Part shown: positions 26,926-38,548 of the stretch, piece by piece
Layout of the letters: the number at the start of each line of letters is the position of its first letter
Position numbering within the stretch: the first letter of the stretch is position 1
Source: Streptomyces formicae
GTDB taxonomy: Bacteria > Actinomycetota > Actinomycetes > Streptomycetales > Streptomycetaceae
DNA length: 64,000 bases
Reading direction: 5' to 3'
Assembly: GCF_022647665.1 (NCBI RefSeq)
Contig: NZ_CP071872.1
Coordinates: 1,240,001 to 1,304,000 of the forward strand
Notes under the pieces: generated by a model
What the model was told of the DNA's origin: nothing
The model's database searches: none
Seen by the model: the letters and a program-made list of their open reading frames with translations, nothing else
Program-made: the position numbers and the translations under genes

Positions 26926-29358
26926 ATGCCCCACGCCGTCGCCTCACGCCGGAGGACCCTGCGCTCCGCCGCCCTCCTCACCAGCGGTGTGCTCGCGCTG
27001 CCCGTGCTGGCCGGCTGCAGCACGGCGGAGCGCGAGGAGGCCGACGCCAAGCCGGTTCCGGCGGACATCGGCCCGGCCGGCCGTGACCTGGTCGAGGACG
27101 GTGGCACCCTGCGGTGGGCCGTCGACGCCATGCCCGCCACGCTCAACGCCTTCCAGGCCGATGCCGACGCCGCCACCTCCCGTATCACCGGCGCCGCGCT
27201 GCCGTCCCTCTTCACACTCGACGACCGTGGCCGCGCGCACCGCAACCCCGACTTCCTGGAGTCGGCCGAGACCGTCACCCGCGAGCCCAAGCACGTCGTC
27301 CTCTACAAGCTCAACCAGCAGGCGGTCTGGAGCGACGGCCGGGAGATCGGGGCGCCCGACTTCGTCGCCCAGTGGAAGGCGCTCAGCGGCAAGGACACGG
27401 CGTACTGGACCGCGCGCAACTCCGGGTACGACCGGATCGAGAAGATCGAGCGCGGCGCGAGCGACCTGGAGGTGCGGGTCACCTTCGCGAAGCCGTACGC
27501 CGACTGGCAGTCGCTCTTCACCCCGCTCTACCCGAAGGAGGTGATGGGCAGCGCGGACACCTTCAACGACGGCGCCAGGTCCGAGCTGCCGGTCACTGCC
27601 GGGCCCTTCAAACTCCAGGACCTCGACCGCAAGGCCGGCACCGCGACCCTCGTGCGCAACCCCCGCTGGTGGGGGGAGCGCGCCAAGCTCGAATCGATCG
27701 TGCTGCGCGCCGTGCCGCGCGACGAACGCGCCGCCGCGCTCGCCACGGGCACCGTCGACATGGCCGAGATCGACAAGAGCGTCGCGGACCGCATCGCCCT
27801 GGCGGTACGGAACGGGAAGAACGCGGCGGCCGGCCGGCCCGGTGGCGCCGGTGAGGCGGCCGCGTCGGCGGCGCTCAAGTCCTGGGCGAAGGAGTACGGC
27901 TCGGACGAGGACCAGTCCGAGGCCGCCCTGCTCGCCCGGGGGCAGAACCGGGCCTCGCTCGCCGGGTACGCCACCGAGCAGAAGGCCCTGCGCGCCTTCG
28001 TCGTCCGCAAGACGCTGGAGCCCGCCTACACCCAGCTCGCGCTGAACGGTGAGTCCGGGCCGCTCGCGGACGAGCGGGTACGGCGCGCCGTGGCCCGCGC
28101 GCTCAACCGCAAGGAGCTGGCGGAGGCCGTACTGAAGCCGCTGGGGCTGCCCGCACAGCCCGTCGGCAGCCATCTCGCACTCGCCGGCCAGGCCGCGTAC
28201 GCCGACAACAGCGGCGCGCTCGGCGACCAGGACACCGAGGAGGCCCAGGCGCTGCTCGCGGACGCGGGGTGGACGCCGGAGGGCGCGGGCAAGGCGGCGA
28301 CGGACGGGACCAAGGCGGGAGCGGAGAGGGACGCGGACGAGGGCGAGGCCGGAGGCGGGAGTCCGGCGGCCGCGACCCCCGGCAGCCACGGCGAGCCCGC
28401 GGTGAGCGGCTCCCCCCGGATCCCGCAACCGCAGAGCCCGGCCGCCGAGAGCCCGGCTGCCAAGAGCCCGCAGGTGCAGAGCCCCGCTGCCAAGAGCCCC
28501 GAGGGCAGGAGCCCTGTCGCGCTCGGCGGTGCGGAGGCCGACACCGCCTCCGACGAGGGTCTCTACGTCGTCAGCGACGGCAAGCCCGGCGACGCCGGCC
28601 CCGGTCGGGAGGCCGGCTGGAACGTCCTCGCCCCCGCCCGGGCCGCCGCCCTCCAGAGCGCGGCGCTGCGCCGCCAGGCCGACATCCTCGACGCGCCGTA
28701 CACCGCCCCGCGCGACGACAAGCCCGACGCGGACGAGAAGGGAGGCGTCCCCGGCGCCTACGCCCCGGTCGGCACCCGCGCCCCCGCCCCCGCCGCGGCG
28801 GAGTCGAAGCGCGCGGCCCGCGGCCCGCTCGGCAAGGACGGGCAGCCGCTCTCGCTCCGCTTCGTCCTTCCCTCCGGCCCTGGCTCCGAGGCCCTGCGCA
28901 CGGTGGGCAACCGGATCGCGCGCATGCTGGACCGGGTCGGTATCCGTACGGAGATCACCAAGGTCGCCGACGAGAGCTTCTTCAAGGATCACATCGCCTC
29001 CGGCGACTACGACCTCGCCCTCTACTCCTGGCCGGCCACCGCCTTCCCGGCGACCGACGCCCGGCCGATCTTCGCCAAGCCCGTGCCCGCGAGCGACGGC
29101 TCGCTGCTGGTGGAGCAGAACTACACCCGGGTCGGGACGGACCACATCGACCAGCTCTTCGCCGAGGCGATCGGCGAGCTGGACGAGAAGCAGGCCCGGG
29201 AACTGATGAAGCAGGCCGACGCCCGGATCTGGGCGGCCGCCGGCTCCATCCCCCTCTACCAGCGCCCGCAGCTGGTCGCGGTGAAGGGGGAGCTCGTGAA
29301 CGCGGGCGCCTTCGGCTTCGCCACACCGCGCTACCAGGACATCGGCTTCAAGCGGTAG
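26926..29358 (+). CDS. Family 5 solute-binding lipoprotein with low-complexity insert
   Basis: 810 aa from ATG 26926 (AGAGG upstream). Lipoprotein signal peptide with lipobox LAGC (Cys31). The SBP_bac_5 fold spans both ends; DADAATSRITGAALPSLFTLD and the late DYDLALYSWPATAFPATDARPIF are typical of peptide/opine-binding proteins. It is about 250 residues longer than the family norm because residues about 450-600 hold an Ala/Pro/Ser-rich insert with SPAAKSP-type repeats. No permease or ATPase is beside it, so it may serve the oligopeptide ABC operon that begins 2.6 kb downstream, or act as a sensor. Confidence 0.85.
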   Translation: MPHAVASRRRTLRSAALLTSGVLALPVLAGCSTAEREEADAKPVPADIGPAGRDLVEDGGTLRWAVDAMPATLNAFQADADAATSRITGAALPSLFTLDDRGRAHRNPDFLESAETVTREPKHVVLYKLNQQAVWSDGREIGAPDFVAQWKALSGKDTAYWTARNSGYDRIEKIERGASDLEVRVTFAKPYADWQSLFTPLYPKEVMGSADTFNDGARSELPVTAGPFKLQDLDRKAGTATLVRNPRWWGERAKLESIVLRAVPRDERAAALATGTVDMAEIDKSVADRIALAVRNGKNAAAGRPGGAGEAAASAALKSWAKEYGSDEDQSEAALLARGQNRASLAGYATEQKALRAFVVRKTLEPAYTQLALNGESGPLADERVRRAVARALNRKELAEAVLKPLGLPAQPVGSHLALAGQAAYADNSGALGDQDTEEAQALLADAGWTPEGAGKAATDGTKAGAERDADEGEAGGGSPAAATPGSHGEPAVSGSPRIPQPQSPAAESPAAKSPQVQSPAAKSPEGRSPVALGGAEADTASDEGLYVVSDGKPGDAGPGREAGWNVLAPARAAALQSAALRRQADILDAPYTAPRDDKPDADEKGGVPGAYAPVGTRAPAPAAAESKRAARGPLGKDGQPLSLRFVLPSGPGSEALRTVGNRIARMLDRVGIRTEITKVADESFFKDHIASGDYDLALYSWPATAFPATDARPIFAKPVPASDGSLLVEQNYTRVGTDHIDQLFAEAIGELDEKQARELMKQADARIWAAAGSIPLYQRPQLVAVKGELVNAGAFGFATPRYQDIGFKR

Positions 29359-29408
29359 CACCCGGCCCGCCACCTGGGCCGGGCGAACCTCAGAACCAGC
29401 TCAAGTCA

Positions 29409-29437
29409 CTTGCCCGCCGGAGCCCCCGGCGGGCAAG
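29409..29437 (+). terminator. Terminator after the orphan binding protein
   Basis: CTTGCCCGCCGG and CCGGCGGGCAAG form a perfect 12-bp stem with a 5-nt loop. Confidence 0.8.
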
Positions 29438-29633
29438 GTCGTTTCTGCCCATGACCCGGGCGCACGACCTCCCCATACCCCTGTGCTCCACCCCCCGGCA
29501 TCCTCGGATCGGGCCGGGAAGCCTCTTGCGCGGCAGCCCCGTACCATAGGACACAGCCGTGGCGCGTCCGCCCGGTGGGCGTACGAGCAAAGAGACGCCG
29601 CATCCCACGATCCGAGAGAAGCGCAAGCCACCC

Positions 29634-31541
<1,908 letters not shown>

Positions 31542-31574
31542 CGAAGGTCAATTCCAGGTCAACTTGAGCGCGTG

Positions 31575-31609
31575 AGGCCCGGCCCCCTGAACAATGTGGG
31601 GCCGGGCCT
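31575..31609 (+). terminator. Terminator after typA
   Basis: AGGCCCGGCCCC (31575-31586) and GGGGCCGGGCCT (31598-31609) form a perfect 12-bp stem with an 11-nt loop, followed by TCCGTC. Confidence 0.85.
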
Positions 31610-31990
31610 TCCGTCATGCGTGACAGGACCCTTCGTCAACTTCATTTAGGTCCTTGGTCCCGACCTTTCCGTCCGTATATCGAACTGCGGTCTCCGGAAC
31701 ATGTGTTAACGGTCCGTTTCGTGGCTGTCTGTCTGGGCTCGTTTTGTCCGGATTTCGGTCCGGGCGTATCTACCGATGTTGTCAAAACGAGACCCTTTAA
31801 GTGTGGTTTACAGCCCTCGTCTCCTTAATAGTTGGCTCCATTGAGCTCGGGTCAATGGGTCACGCGCTGTGGGGAGCGCCGACTCACGAGCACACTCGGG
31901 GTACTCGACGTGCACGCTGTCAGGGGTGTCAGCGCGCGTAGAACGGTGCCCTTCTTGTAGTGATCTACGTGGACTCATGAGGAGGAACCC
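31610..31990 (+). other. AT-richer promoter region of the first oligopeptide ABC operon
   Basis: About 380 bp with no gene. The composition drops in GC compared with its surroundings (for example 31640-31830, with GTTAACGG and GTCAAAACGAGACCCTTTAAG). A small inverted repeat GTAG-TGAT-CTAC lies at about 31957-31968, and the ribosome site GAGGAGGAA precedes the ATG at 31991. The long region fits complex regulation, but no specific operator could be assigned. Confidence 0.5.
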
Positions 31991-33628
31991 ATGCGCGGTG
32001 CCAAGAGCGCCAAGTGGGTAGCGGGCGCGATCGTCGTCGCCCTGGCAGCGACCGCCTGTGGCGGGGGCAGTGACAGTGGCACCGATGCCAAGGGTGAAGT
32101 CGACCCGAACGGCATCTTCTCCGTCGAGCTGGGTGAGCCGGAGAAGCTCCTGCACACCGGTGACACGATGGAGTCCAACGGCTCCGCGGTCATGGACGGA
32201 CTGTTCTCGCGGCTGGTCGACTACAAGCCCGACGGCTCGCTGGAGATGATCAACGCCGAGTCGGTCGAGAGCACCGACTCCAAGACGTGGACGGTCAAGC
32301 TCAAGAAGGGCTGGACCTTCCACGACGGCACCCCGGTGACCGCCAAGTCCTACGTGGACGCGTGGAACTGGAACGCCAACGTCACCAACGCTCAGGGTCT
32401 GGCGTCCTGGTTCGCGGACATCAAGGGCTTCGAGGCCCTGCACCCGGAGAAGGAAGGCGCCAAGCCGACCGCCGAGGCCATGACCGGCCTGAAGGTCGTC
32501 GACGACACCACCTTCACCGTCGAGCTGAAGACCCCGGTTCCGTACTTCGCGCACAAGCTCGCGTACATCGTCTTCGCGCCGATGGCGGAGTCCTTCTACA
32601 AGGACCCGAAGGCCGCCGGTGAGAAGCCGGTCGGCAACGGTCCCTACAAGTTCGAGAGCTGGGACCACAAGAAGCAGATCAAGATCGTCCGCTACGACGA
32701 CTACAAGGGCCCGAACAAGGCCAAGAACGGCGGTGTGGTCTTCAAGAACTACACCACCCTCGAGGCGGCGTACGAGGACCTCAAGTCCGGCAACGTGGAC
32801 GTCCTGCGCCAGATCGCCCCGAAGGACCTGCCGGTCTACCGCCAGGACCTCGGCGACCGCGCCGTGGACCAGGCCTACTCCGCCATCCAGACGATGGCCA
32901 TCGCCTTCTACGCCGACCAGTGGAAGAAGCCGAAGCAGATCGACCCGAAGGTCATCCAGGGTCTGTCGATGGCGATCGACCGCAACACCATCACCAAGAC
33001 GGTGCTGCAGGGTACGCGTGAGCCGGCCACCGGCTGGGTCGCCAAGGGCGTCGTGGGCTACCAGCCGAACGCCGCGGGCGACGTCACCACGTTCGACCCG
33101 GCCAAGGCCAAGGAGCTGATCAAGGCCGGCGGCGGCGTTCCGGGCAACGCCATCAGCGTCCAGTTCAACGCGGACGGCGGCCACAAGGAGTGGGTCGACG
33201 CGGTCTGCAACAGCATCACCCAGGCCACCGGCGTCAAGTGCACCGGTGACAGCAAGCCGGACTTCCAGGCCGACCTGACCGCTCGTAAGAGCAAGCAGGT
33301 CAAGTCGATCTACCGCTCCGGCTGGGTGCTCGACTACCCGGTCAACGCCAACTTCATCAGCGACCTGTTCCGTACGGGCGCTGCGGGCAACCAGGGTGAC
33401 TTCACCAACAAGGCGCTGGACGCCAAGATCGCGGCTGCCGACTCGGCCGCCACGCTCGACGACTCGGTGAAGCAGTTCCAGGCCATCGAGAAGGACCTGG
33501 TCAACTACATGCCGTCGATCCCGCTCTGGTACTACAAGGTCAACGCGGGCTACTCGGAGAAGGTCTCCGGCGTTCAGTACGGCCAGGACGGCGACCCGAT
33601 CCTGACCGGCGTCGAGGTCCGGAAGTAA
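31991..33628 (+). CDS. Oligopeptide ABC transporter substrate-binding lipoprotein (operon 1)
   Basis: 545 aa. Signal peptide with lipobox ATAC (Cys23) followed by a GGGSDSG linker. SBP_bac_5 domain with VKLKKGWTFHDGTPVTAKSY, GNGPYKFESW and the C-terminal MPSIPLWYYKV. It captures peptides for the permease encoded next. A hairpin follows the stop (33665-33683), likely raising its dosage relative to the membrane genes. By size and context it is BldKB-like (BldK imports a developmental signal in S. coelicolor). The classical bldK order, however, has a permease gene first, so orthology is uncertain. Confidence 0.9.
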   Translation: MRGAKSAKWVAGAIVVALAATACGGGSDSGTDAKGEVDPNGIFSVELGEPEKLLHTGDTMESNGSAVMDGLFSRLVDYKPDGSLEMINAESVESTDSKTWTVKLKKGWTFHDGTPVTAKSYVDAWNWNANVTNAQGLASWFADIKGFEALHPEKEGAKPTAEAMTGLKVVDDTTFTVELKTPVPYFAHKLAYIVFAPMAESFYKDPKAAGEKPVGNGPYKFESWDHKKQIKIVRYDDYKGPNKAKNGGVVFKNYTTLEAAYEDLKSGNVDVLRQIAPKDLPVYRQDLGDRAVDQAYSAIQTMAIAFYADQWKKPKQIDPKVIQGLSMAIDRNTITKTVLQGTREPATGWVAKGVVGYQPNAAGDVTTFDPAKAKELIKAGGGVPGNAISVQFNADGGHKEWVDAVCNSITQATGVKCTGDSKPDFQADLTARKSKQVKSIYRSGWVLDYPVNANFISDLFRTGAAGNQGDFTNKALDAKIAAADSAATLDDSVKQFQAIEKDLVNYMPSIPLWYYKVNAGYSEKVSGVQYGQDGDPILTGVEVRK

Positions 33629-33664
33629 TCACCCAAGCGTAGTCCGCAAGCCGATTGCGGGGCT

Positions 33665-33683
33665 GGCTGACGAACAGTCAGCC
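33665..33683 (+). terminator. Intra-operon attenuator hairpin
   Basis: GGCTGAC-GAACA-GTCAGCC (7-bp stem, 5-nt loop) sits within a longer imperfect hairpin between binding-protein and permease genes. Such hairpins allow partial read-through and 3' protection of the binding-protein mRNA. Confidence 0.6.
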
Positions 33684-33799
33684 CCGCCCGGTGCCTTAGG
33701 CAGTGGCTGGGGGGCCCTTCCACGACATCCGCGTACCCACTGGGGCGCGGGTGCCGCGGGAGGGCCTGTCGGCTGCGGCTGTCACATCTCAACGGAGGC

Positions 33800-34735
33800 A
33801 TGATGGGGCGCTATGTCGTACGACGACTGCTCCAGATGATCCCGGTATTCCTCGGGACAACCGCTCTGATCTTCTTCATGGTCTACAGCCTGCCCGGCGA
33901 CCCCGTGGCGGGTCTGTTCGGCGACAAGGGCGTGGACCCTGCGACTCTCGCCGCGAAGAGAAAGGAGCTGGGGCTGGATCTGCCGATCTGGCAGCAGTAC
34001 TGGAACTACATGACGAACATCGTCCTGCACTTCGACTTCGGCAACCAGATCCGCAACGGTCGCCCGGTCACCGAAGTGCTGGGTGACGCGTTCCCCATCA
34101 CCCTGCAGCTCGCCGCACTGGCCTTCGCCTTCGAGCTGATCTTCGGCATCGGCCTCGGCGTCATCGCCGGTCTGAAGGCCGGCCGCCTGGCCGACAACGC
34201 CATCCTGATCTTCACCCTGCTGATCATCTCGATCCCGGTCTTCGTGCTCGGCTTCATCATCAAGATGGTCTTCGCCTTCCAGCTGAACTGGATCGCACCG
34301 AACGTCGGCGTCGAGCCACAACTGTCGGAGCTGATCGCGCCGGCCATCGTGCTCGGCGGTCTCTCCCTCGCCTACGTGGCCCGGCTCACCCGGACCTCCA
34401 TGGCGGAGAACCTGCGCGCCGACTACATGCGTACGGCCATCGCCAAGGGCCTGCCGAGGCGCCGGGTCATCGGCGTCCACCTGATGCGCAACTCGATGAT
34501 CCCCGTCGTCACCTTCCTCGGCACCGACATCGGCGCCCTGATGGGCGGAGCGGTCGTCACCGAGGGCATCTTCAACATCAAGGGCGTCGGCGGCGTCATC
34601 TACGAGTCGATCTCGCGGCGCGAGGGCACCACCATCGTCGGCCTCGTCACGATCCTGGTGCTCGTCTACCTCGTCACCAGCCTGCTCATCGACCTGCTGT
34701 ACGCGGTCCTGGACCCGAGGATCCGTTATGCCTGA
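33800..34735 (+). CDS. Oligopeptide ABC permease, DppB/OppB type (operon 1)
   Basis: 311 aa, six membrane helices, starting MMGRYVVRRLLQMIPVFLGTT as in DppB/OppB proteins. The ABC-permease EAA loop is at about 210-230 (MRTAIAKGLPRRRVIGVHLMRNSMIPV). Forms the pore with the next permease. Its stop overlaps the next start by 8 bp. Confidence 0.92.
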   Translation: MMGRYVVRRLLQMIPVFLGTTALIFFMVYSLPGDPVAGLFGDKGVDPATLAAKRKELGLDLPIWQQYWNYMTNIVLHFDFGNQIRNGRPVTEVLGDAFPITLQLAALAFAFELIFGIGLGVIAGLKAGRLADNAILIFTLLIISIPVFVLGFIIKMVFAFQLNWIAPNVGVEPQLSELIAPAIVLGGLSLAYVARLTRTSMAENLRADYMRTAIAKGLPRRRVIGVHLMRNSMIPVVTFLGTDIGALMGGAVVTEGIFNIKGVGGVIYESISRREGTTIVGLVTILVLVYLVTSLLIDLLYAVLDPRIRYA

Positions 34736-35681
34736 CGTGACCAAGACCGCCGCCGCCGTCGAGGACGCCGTCGCACCGCCCTCAGCGGCGGAGCCCGCGC
34801 CCCGGCAGAAGCAGGACAAGGCCCGCAGCCTCTGGGGGGACGCCTGGCACGACCTGCGCCGCAACCCCTACTTCCTGGTCTCGTCCGTCCTGATCTTCTT
34901 CCTGCTGGTACTCACCGCCTTCCCGGGCTGGTTCACCAGCGCCTCGCCGACGGCCGGTGACCTCGCCAACCACTACATCGGCAAGCCGGAACTCAGCAAG
35001 ATCGGCTCCGAGGGCTGGCTCGGCTACGACATCCAGGGCCGGTCCGTCTACGCACGACTGATCTACGGCACCCGCGCCTCGGTGATCGTCGGTATCTGCG
35101 TCACCCTGATCGTCACCATTGTCGGCGGCACCATGGGCATGATCGCCGGCTACTTCGGCGGCGTCGTGGACGCGGTGCTCTCCCGGATCACCGACATCTT
35201 CTTCGGCATCCCCTTCCTGCTCGGCGCCATGGTCGTCCTGCAGTCCTTCACCGAGCGCACCATCTGGGTGGTCGTCTTCGCCCTCGCGTTCCTCGGCTGG
35301 ACCCAGATCACCCGCGTCATGCGCGGCGCCGTGATCACCGTCAAGCAGGCCGACTACGTCCACGCCGCCAAGGCACTGGGCGCCGGCACGACCCGGATCC
35401 TGTTCCGGCACATCCTGCCGAACGCCATGGCGCCGGTGATCGTCGTCGCGACCATCGCGCTCGGCGGCTACATCTCGGCCGAGGCGACCCTGTCCTACCT
35501 GGGTCTGGGTCTCGCGTCGCCCATCGTGTCCTGGGGTGTCGACGTCTCCGCCGGTGTCCAGCAGATCCGTACGTCTCAGCACATCCTGCTGTACCCGTCG
35601 ATCATGCTGAGCATCACCGTTCTGGCGTTCATCATGCTCGGCGAAGCCGTCCGCAACGCCCTCGACCCCAAGCTGCGCTGA
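34728..35681 (+). CDS. Oligopeptide ABC permease, DppC/OppC type (operon 1)
   Basis: 317 aa with a cytoplasmic N-terminus (SLWGDAWHDLRRNPYFLVSS), six helices and the EAA loop (DYVHAAKALGAGTTRILFRHILPNA split around position 220). Partner of the upstream permease. It is followed 14 bp later by the ATPase gene behind GAGGAGG. Confidence 0.92.
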   Translation: MPDVTKTAAAVEDAVAPPSAAEPAPRQKQDKARSLWGDAWHDLRRNPYFLVSSVLIFFLLVLTAFPGWFTSASPTAGDLANHYIGKPELSKIGSEGWLGYDIQGRSVYARLIYGTRASVIVGICVTLIVTIVGGTMGMIAGYFGGVVDAVLSRITDIFFGIPFLLGAMVVLQSFTERTIWVVVFALAFLGWTQITRVMRGAVITVKQADYVHAAKALGAGTTRILFRHILPNAMAPVIVVATIALGGYISAEATLSYLGLGLASPIVSWGVDVSAGVQQIRTSQHILLYPSIMLSITVLAFIMLGEAVRNALDPKLR

Positions 35682-35695
35682 GGAGGGCGTAACTC

Positions 35696-36754
35696 GTGAC
35701 CATCATCGACAAAACCGCGCCCGTCCCCGCGCCGCGCGAGGGCGACGAGCACAACGGTCCGCTGCTCGAAGTCCGCGACCTGCACGTGGAGTTCCACACC
35801 CGCGACGGTGTGGCCAAGGCGGTCAACGGCGTCAACTACTCGGTGGACGCCGGTGAGACGCTCGCCGTGCTGGGCGAGTCCGGCTCCGGCAAGTCCGTCA
35901 CCGCCCAGGCGATCATGGGCATCCTCGACATGCCGCCCGGAAAGATCCCGCAGGGCGAGATCCTCTTCCGCGGCGAGGACATGCTCAAGATGTCCTACGA
36001 GGAGCGCCGGAAGATCCGCGGCCGCAAGATCGCGATGATCTTCCAGGACGCGCTGTCCTCGCTCAACCCGGTGCTCACCGTGGGCTATCAGCTCGGCGAG
36101 ATGTTCCGGGTGCACCACGGGCTGTCCAAGAAGGACGCCAGGGCCAAGGCCATCGAGCTGATGGACAAGGTCAAGATCCCGGCCGCCGCGGCCCGGGTCG
36201 GCGACTACCCGCACCAGTTCTCCGGCGGTATGCGCCAGCGCATCATGATCGCCATGGCGCTGGCGCTGGAGCCGGACCTGATCATCGCCGACGAGCCCAC
36301 GACGGCGCTCGACGTGACCGTCCAGGCCCAGGTGATGGACCTGCTCGCGGAGCTGCAGCGCGAGTACAACATGGGCCTGATCCTGATCACCCACGACCTC
36401 GGCGTCGTCGCCGACGTCGCGGACAAGATCGCCGTGATGTACGCGGGCCGGATCGTCGAGCAGGCGCCGGTGCACGAGCTGTACAAGCGCCCGGCGCACC
36501 CGTACACACGGGGTCTGCTGGACTCGATCCCGCGCCTGGACCAGAAGGGCCAGGAGCTGTACGCGATCAAGGGCCTGCCGCCCAACCTGCTGCGGGTGCC
36601 GACCGGTTGCGCGTTCAACCCGCGCTGCCCCAAGGCCGACGACATCTGCCGCACGGACGTCCCGGCCCTGCACCCGGTGAGCGAGCAGGACGGCACCGAG
36701 CTGCCCGGCCGCGGAAGCGCGTGCCACTTCTGGAAGGAGACGATCCATGGCTGA
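35696..36754 (+). CDS. Oligopeptide ABC ATPase, DppD/OppD type (operon 1)
   Basis: 352 aa, GTG start. Walker A GESGSGKS (60-67), signature FSGGMRQR, Walker [10 protein letters not shown]-loop TH. The C-terminal oligopeptide_HPY extension has RCPKADDIC with surrounding cysteines; related OppD proteins bind a 4Fe-4S cluster there. Powers peptide import together with the next ATPase, whose start it overlaps by 8 bp. Confidence 0.93.
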   Translation: MTIIDKTAPVPAPREGDEHNGPLLEVRDLHVEFHTRDGVAKAVNGVNYSVDAGETLAVLGESGSGKSVTAQAIMGILDMPPGKIPQGEILFRGEDMLKMSYEERRKIRGRKIAMIFQDALSSLNPVLTVGYQLGEMFRVHHGLSKKDARAKAIELMDKVKIPAAAARVGDYPHQFSGGMRQRIMIAMALALEPDLIIADEPTTALDVTVQAQVMDLLAELQREYNMGLILITHDLGVVADVADKIAVMYAGRIVEQAPVHELYKRPAHPYTRGLLDSIPRLDQKGQELYAIKGLPPNLLRVPTGCAFNPRCPKADDICRTDVPALHPVSEQDGTELPGRGSACHFWKETIHG

Positions 36755-37910
36755 GCTCAGCAAGGCTGCTTCATCGGCCGAGGGCTCGGCCGTGGACGCG
36801 ACCCCGAACGTCACTGACGTCGAGACGGTCGACGCCGCCACCGAGGCGGAGGCCGTCGCTGCCATCGAGGCGCCCGTCGAGCGCGGCGAGCCGATCCTGC
36901 AGGTGCGGAACCTGGTCAAGCACTTCCCGCTGACCCAGGGCATCCTCTTCAAGAAGCAGGTCGGCGCGGTCAAGGCCGTGGACGGGGTCTCCTTCGACCT
37001 CTACCAGGGCGAGACGCTCGGCATCGTCGGCGAGTCCGGCTGCGGCAAGTCGACCGTCGCCAAGCTGCTGATGTCGCTGGAGTCGGCGACGGCCGGCGAG
37101 GTCTTCTACAAGGGCCAGGACATCACCCGGCTGTCCGGGCGTGCGCTGAAGGCGGTCCGCCGGAACATCCAGATGGTGTTCCAGGACCCGTACACCTCGC
37201 TGAACCCGCGGATGACGGTCGGCGACATCATCGGCGAGCCCTTCGACATCCACCCCGAGGTGGCCCCGAAGGGCGACCGGCGCCGCAAGGTGCAGGAGCT
37301 GCTCGACGTCGTCGGCCTCAACCCGGAGTACATCAACCGGTACCCGCACCAGTTCTCCGGCGGTCAGCGTCAGCGCATCGGCATCGCCCGCGGTCTCGCG
37401 CTCAACCCGGAGATCATCATCTGCGACGAGCCCGTCTCGGCGCTCGACGTCTCCGTGCAGGCGCAGGTCATCAACCTGATGGAGAAGCTCCAGGACGAGT
37501 TCAACCTGTCCTACATCTTCATCGCGCACGACCTGTCGATCGTCCGGCACATCTCCGACCGGGTCGGCGTCATGTACCTCGGCAAGATGGCCGAGATCGG
37601 TACGGACACGCAGATCTACGACCACCCGACGCACCCCTACACCCAGGCGCTGCTGTCGGCGGTCCCGGTGCCCGACCCGGAGGCCCGCGAGGGCCGCGAG
37701 CGGATCATCCTCACCGGCGACGTCCCGTCCCCGGCGAACCCGCCGTCCGGCTGCCGCTTCCGCACCCGCTGCTGGAAGGCCGAGGACAGGTGCGCCACCG
37801 AGGTGCCACTGCTGGCCGTCCCGGAGCGGTTCGCCGGCCAGGACACCCCGGCCGCGCACGAGTCGGCGTGCCACTTCGCCGAGGAGAAGGACGTCGTTCA
37901 CGCGGTCTGA
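36747..37910 (+). CDS. Oligopeptide ABC ATPase, DppF/OppF type (operon 1)
   Basis: 387 aa. An Ala/Glu-rich N-terminal extension of about 47 residues is absent from the paralogue at 53160. Walker A GESGCGKS (95-102), Walker B IIICDEPV and the C-terminal HPY region with [12 protein letters not shown] follow. Last gene of operon 1, closed by a strong terminator. Confidence 0.93.
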   Translation: MAELSKAASSAEGSAVDATPNVTDVETVDAATEAEAVAAIEAPVERGEPILQVRNLVKHFPLTQGILFKKQVGAVKAVDGVSFDLYQGETLGIVGESGCGKSTVAKLLMSLESATAGEVFYKGQDITRLSGRALKAVRRNIQMVFQDPYTSLNPRMTVGDIIGEPFDIHPEVAPKGDRRRKVQELLDVVGLNPEYINRYPHQFSGGQRQRIGIARGLALNPEIIICDEPVSALDVSVQAQVINLMEKLQDEFNLSYIFIAHDLSIVRHISDRVGVMYLGKMAEIGTDTQIYDHPTHPYTQALLSAVPVPDPEAREGRERIILTGDVPSPANPPSGCRFRTRCWKAEDRCATEVPLLAVPERFAGQDTPAAHESACHFAEEKDVVHAV

Positions 37911-37936
37911 CCGCCGCCCCGCGCACGTACGTCGTG

Positions 37937-37971
37937 AAGGCGCCCGGAACCCCTGCGGTTCCGGGCGCCTT
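37937..37971 (+). terminator. Terminator closing oligopeptide operon 1
   Basis: AAGGCGCCCGGAAC and GTTCCGGGCGCCTT form a perfect 14-bp stem with a 7-nt loop. It isolates the lst operon from upstream transcription. Confidence 0.88.
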
Positions 37972-38548
37972 CGGCGTTCCCGCCGGGTTCGCCGGGCGGC
38001 GGGTTCACGTCTCGTGCTCTGCGAGAGCATGGAGGATCGCGCACGACCCGGACGGCCCCATGCCGACCATGAGGCACAGGCCGAAACACGGGAATTGCGC
38101 AAAGCAGACCGAAAAGATGCGGCTGCTCGCGGGGGAGGGCGGGCGACGCGGGGTGGCGTAGGTTCCGCCGAACCAACTCTGAGCCAGTGTCGTCGCACGC
38201 CTTATTCAGCCAAGAGGCGGGCCGGTATCCCGCAGGCATTCGCCATTATTGAGCGTTACTTTCCGGCCATTGCGCATGGCAATACCCTAGGGATAAAGAG
38301 TGGTGATCATCACAGGGATTCCGTGCGAGGTGACCCTGTGTGGTGCGCTAACGTCGTTCGGGGCACACCCCATGTCGGGAAAATCCGCGAGTCGAGCCAC
38401 ACGCGATCGGCAAAGAAGCCGAATTCCTCGGAGCGTTCACAAGACGCGAACACGGCTCGAATAACGGCTCGAGTAGAGACCATCTGACGCCCGTTCGCTT
38501 TCCCCCGCTCGGTGTGCCGTATGAACGAGAAACCATCAGGAGCGGTTT
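37972..38548 (+). promoter_or_regulatory. Upstream control region of the lst operon
   Basis: About 580 bp without a convincing gene; GC falls below that of the flanking genes from about 38200. Seen here: an 11-bp palindrome GTGAT-C-ATCAC (38303-38313), an 8-bp palindrome CCCTAGGG (38287-38294) and two 12-bp direct units starting ACGGCTCGA (38452 and 38464). These are candidate operator elements, and none matches a regulator I can name with confidence. AGGAG precedes the GTG of lstA. Confidence 0.5.

Noticed and set aside
31991..37910. Firm assignment of operon 1 as bldKABCDE
   Set aside because: Gene order (binding protein first) differs from the classical bldK order I remember, and the proteins could equally be orthologues of the second peptide ABC set, so no bld symbols were given.
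38322..38345. A possible CRP/cAMP-type site (GTGCGAGGTGACCC) upstream of lstA
   Set aside because: It matches the GTG-N6-GNCAC pattern only partly, so I could not support it as an operator.
38014..38487. A 157-codon open frame in the lst upstream region
   Set aside because: No ribosome site, no third-position GC bias, and no recognisable fold; treated as noncoding.
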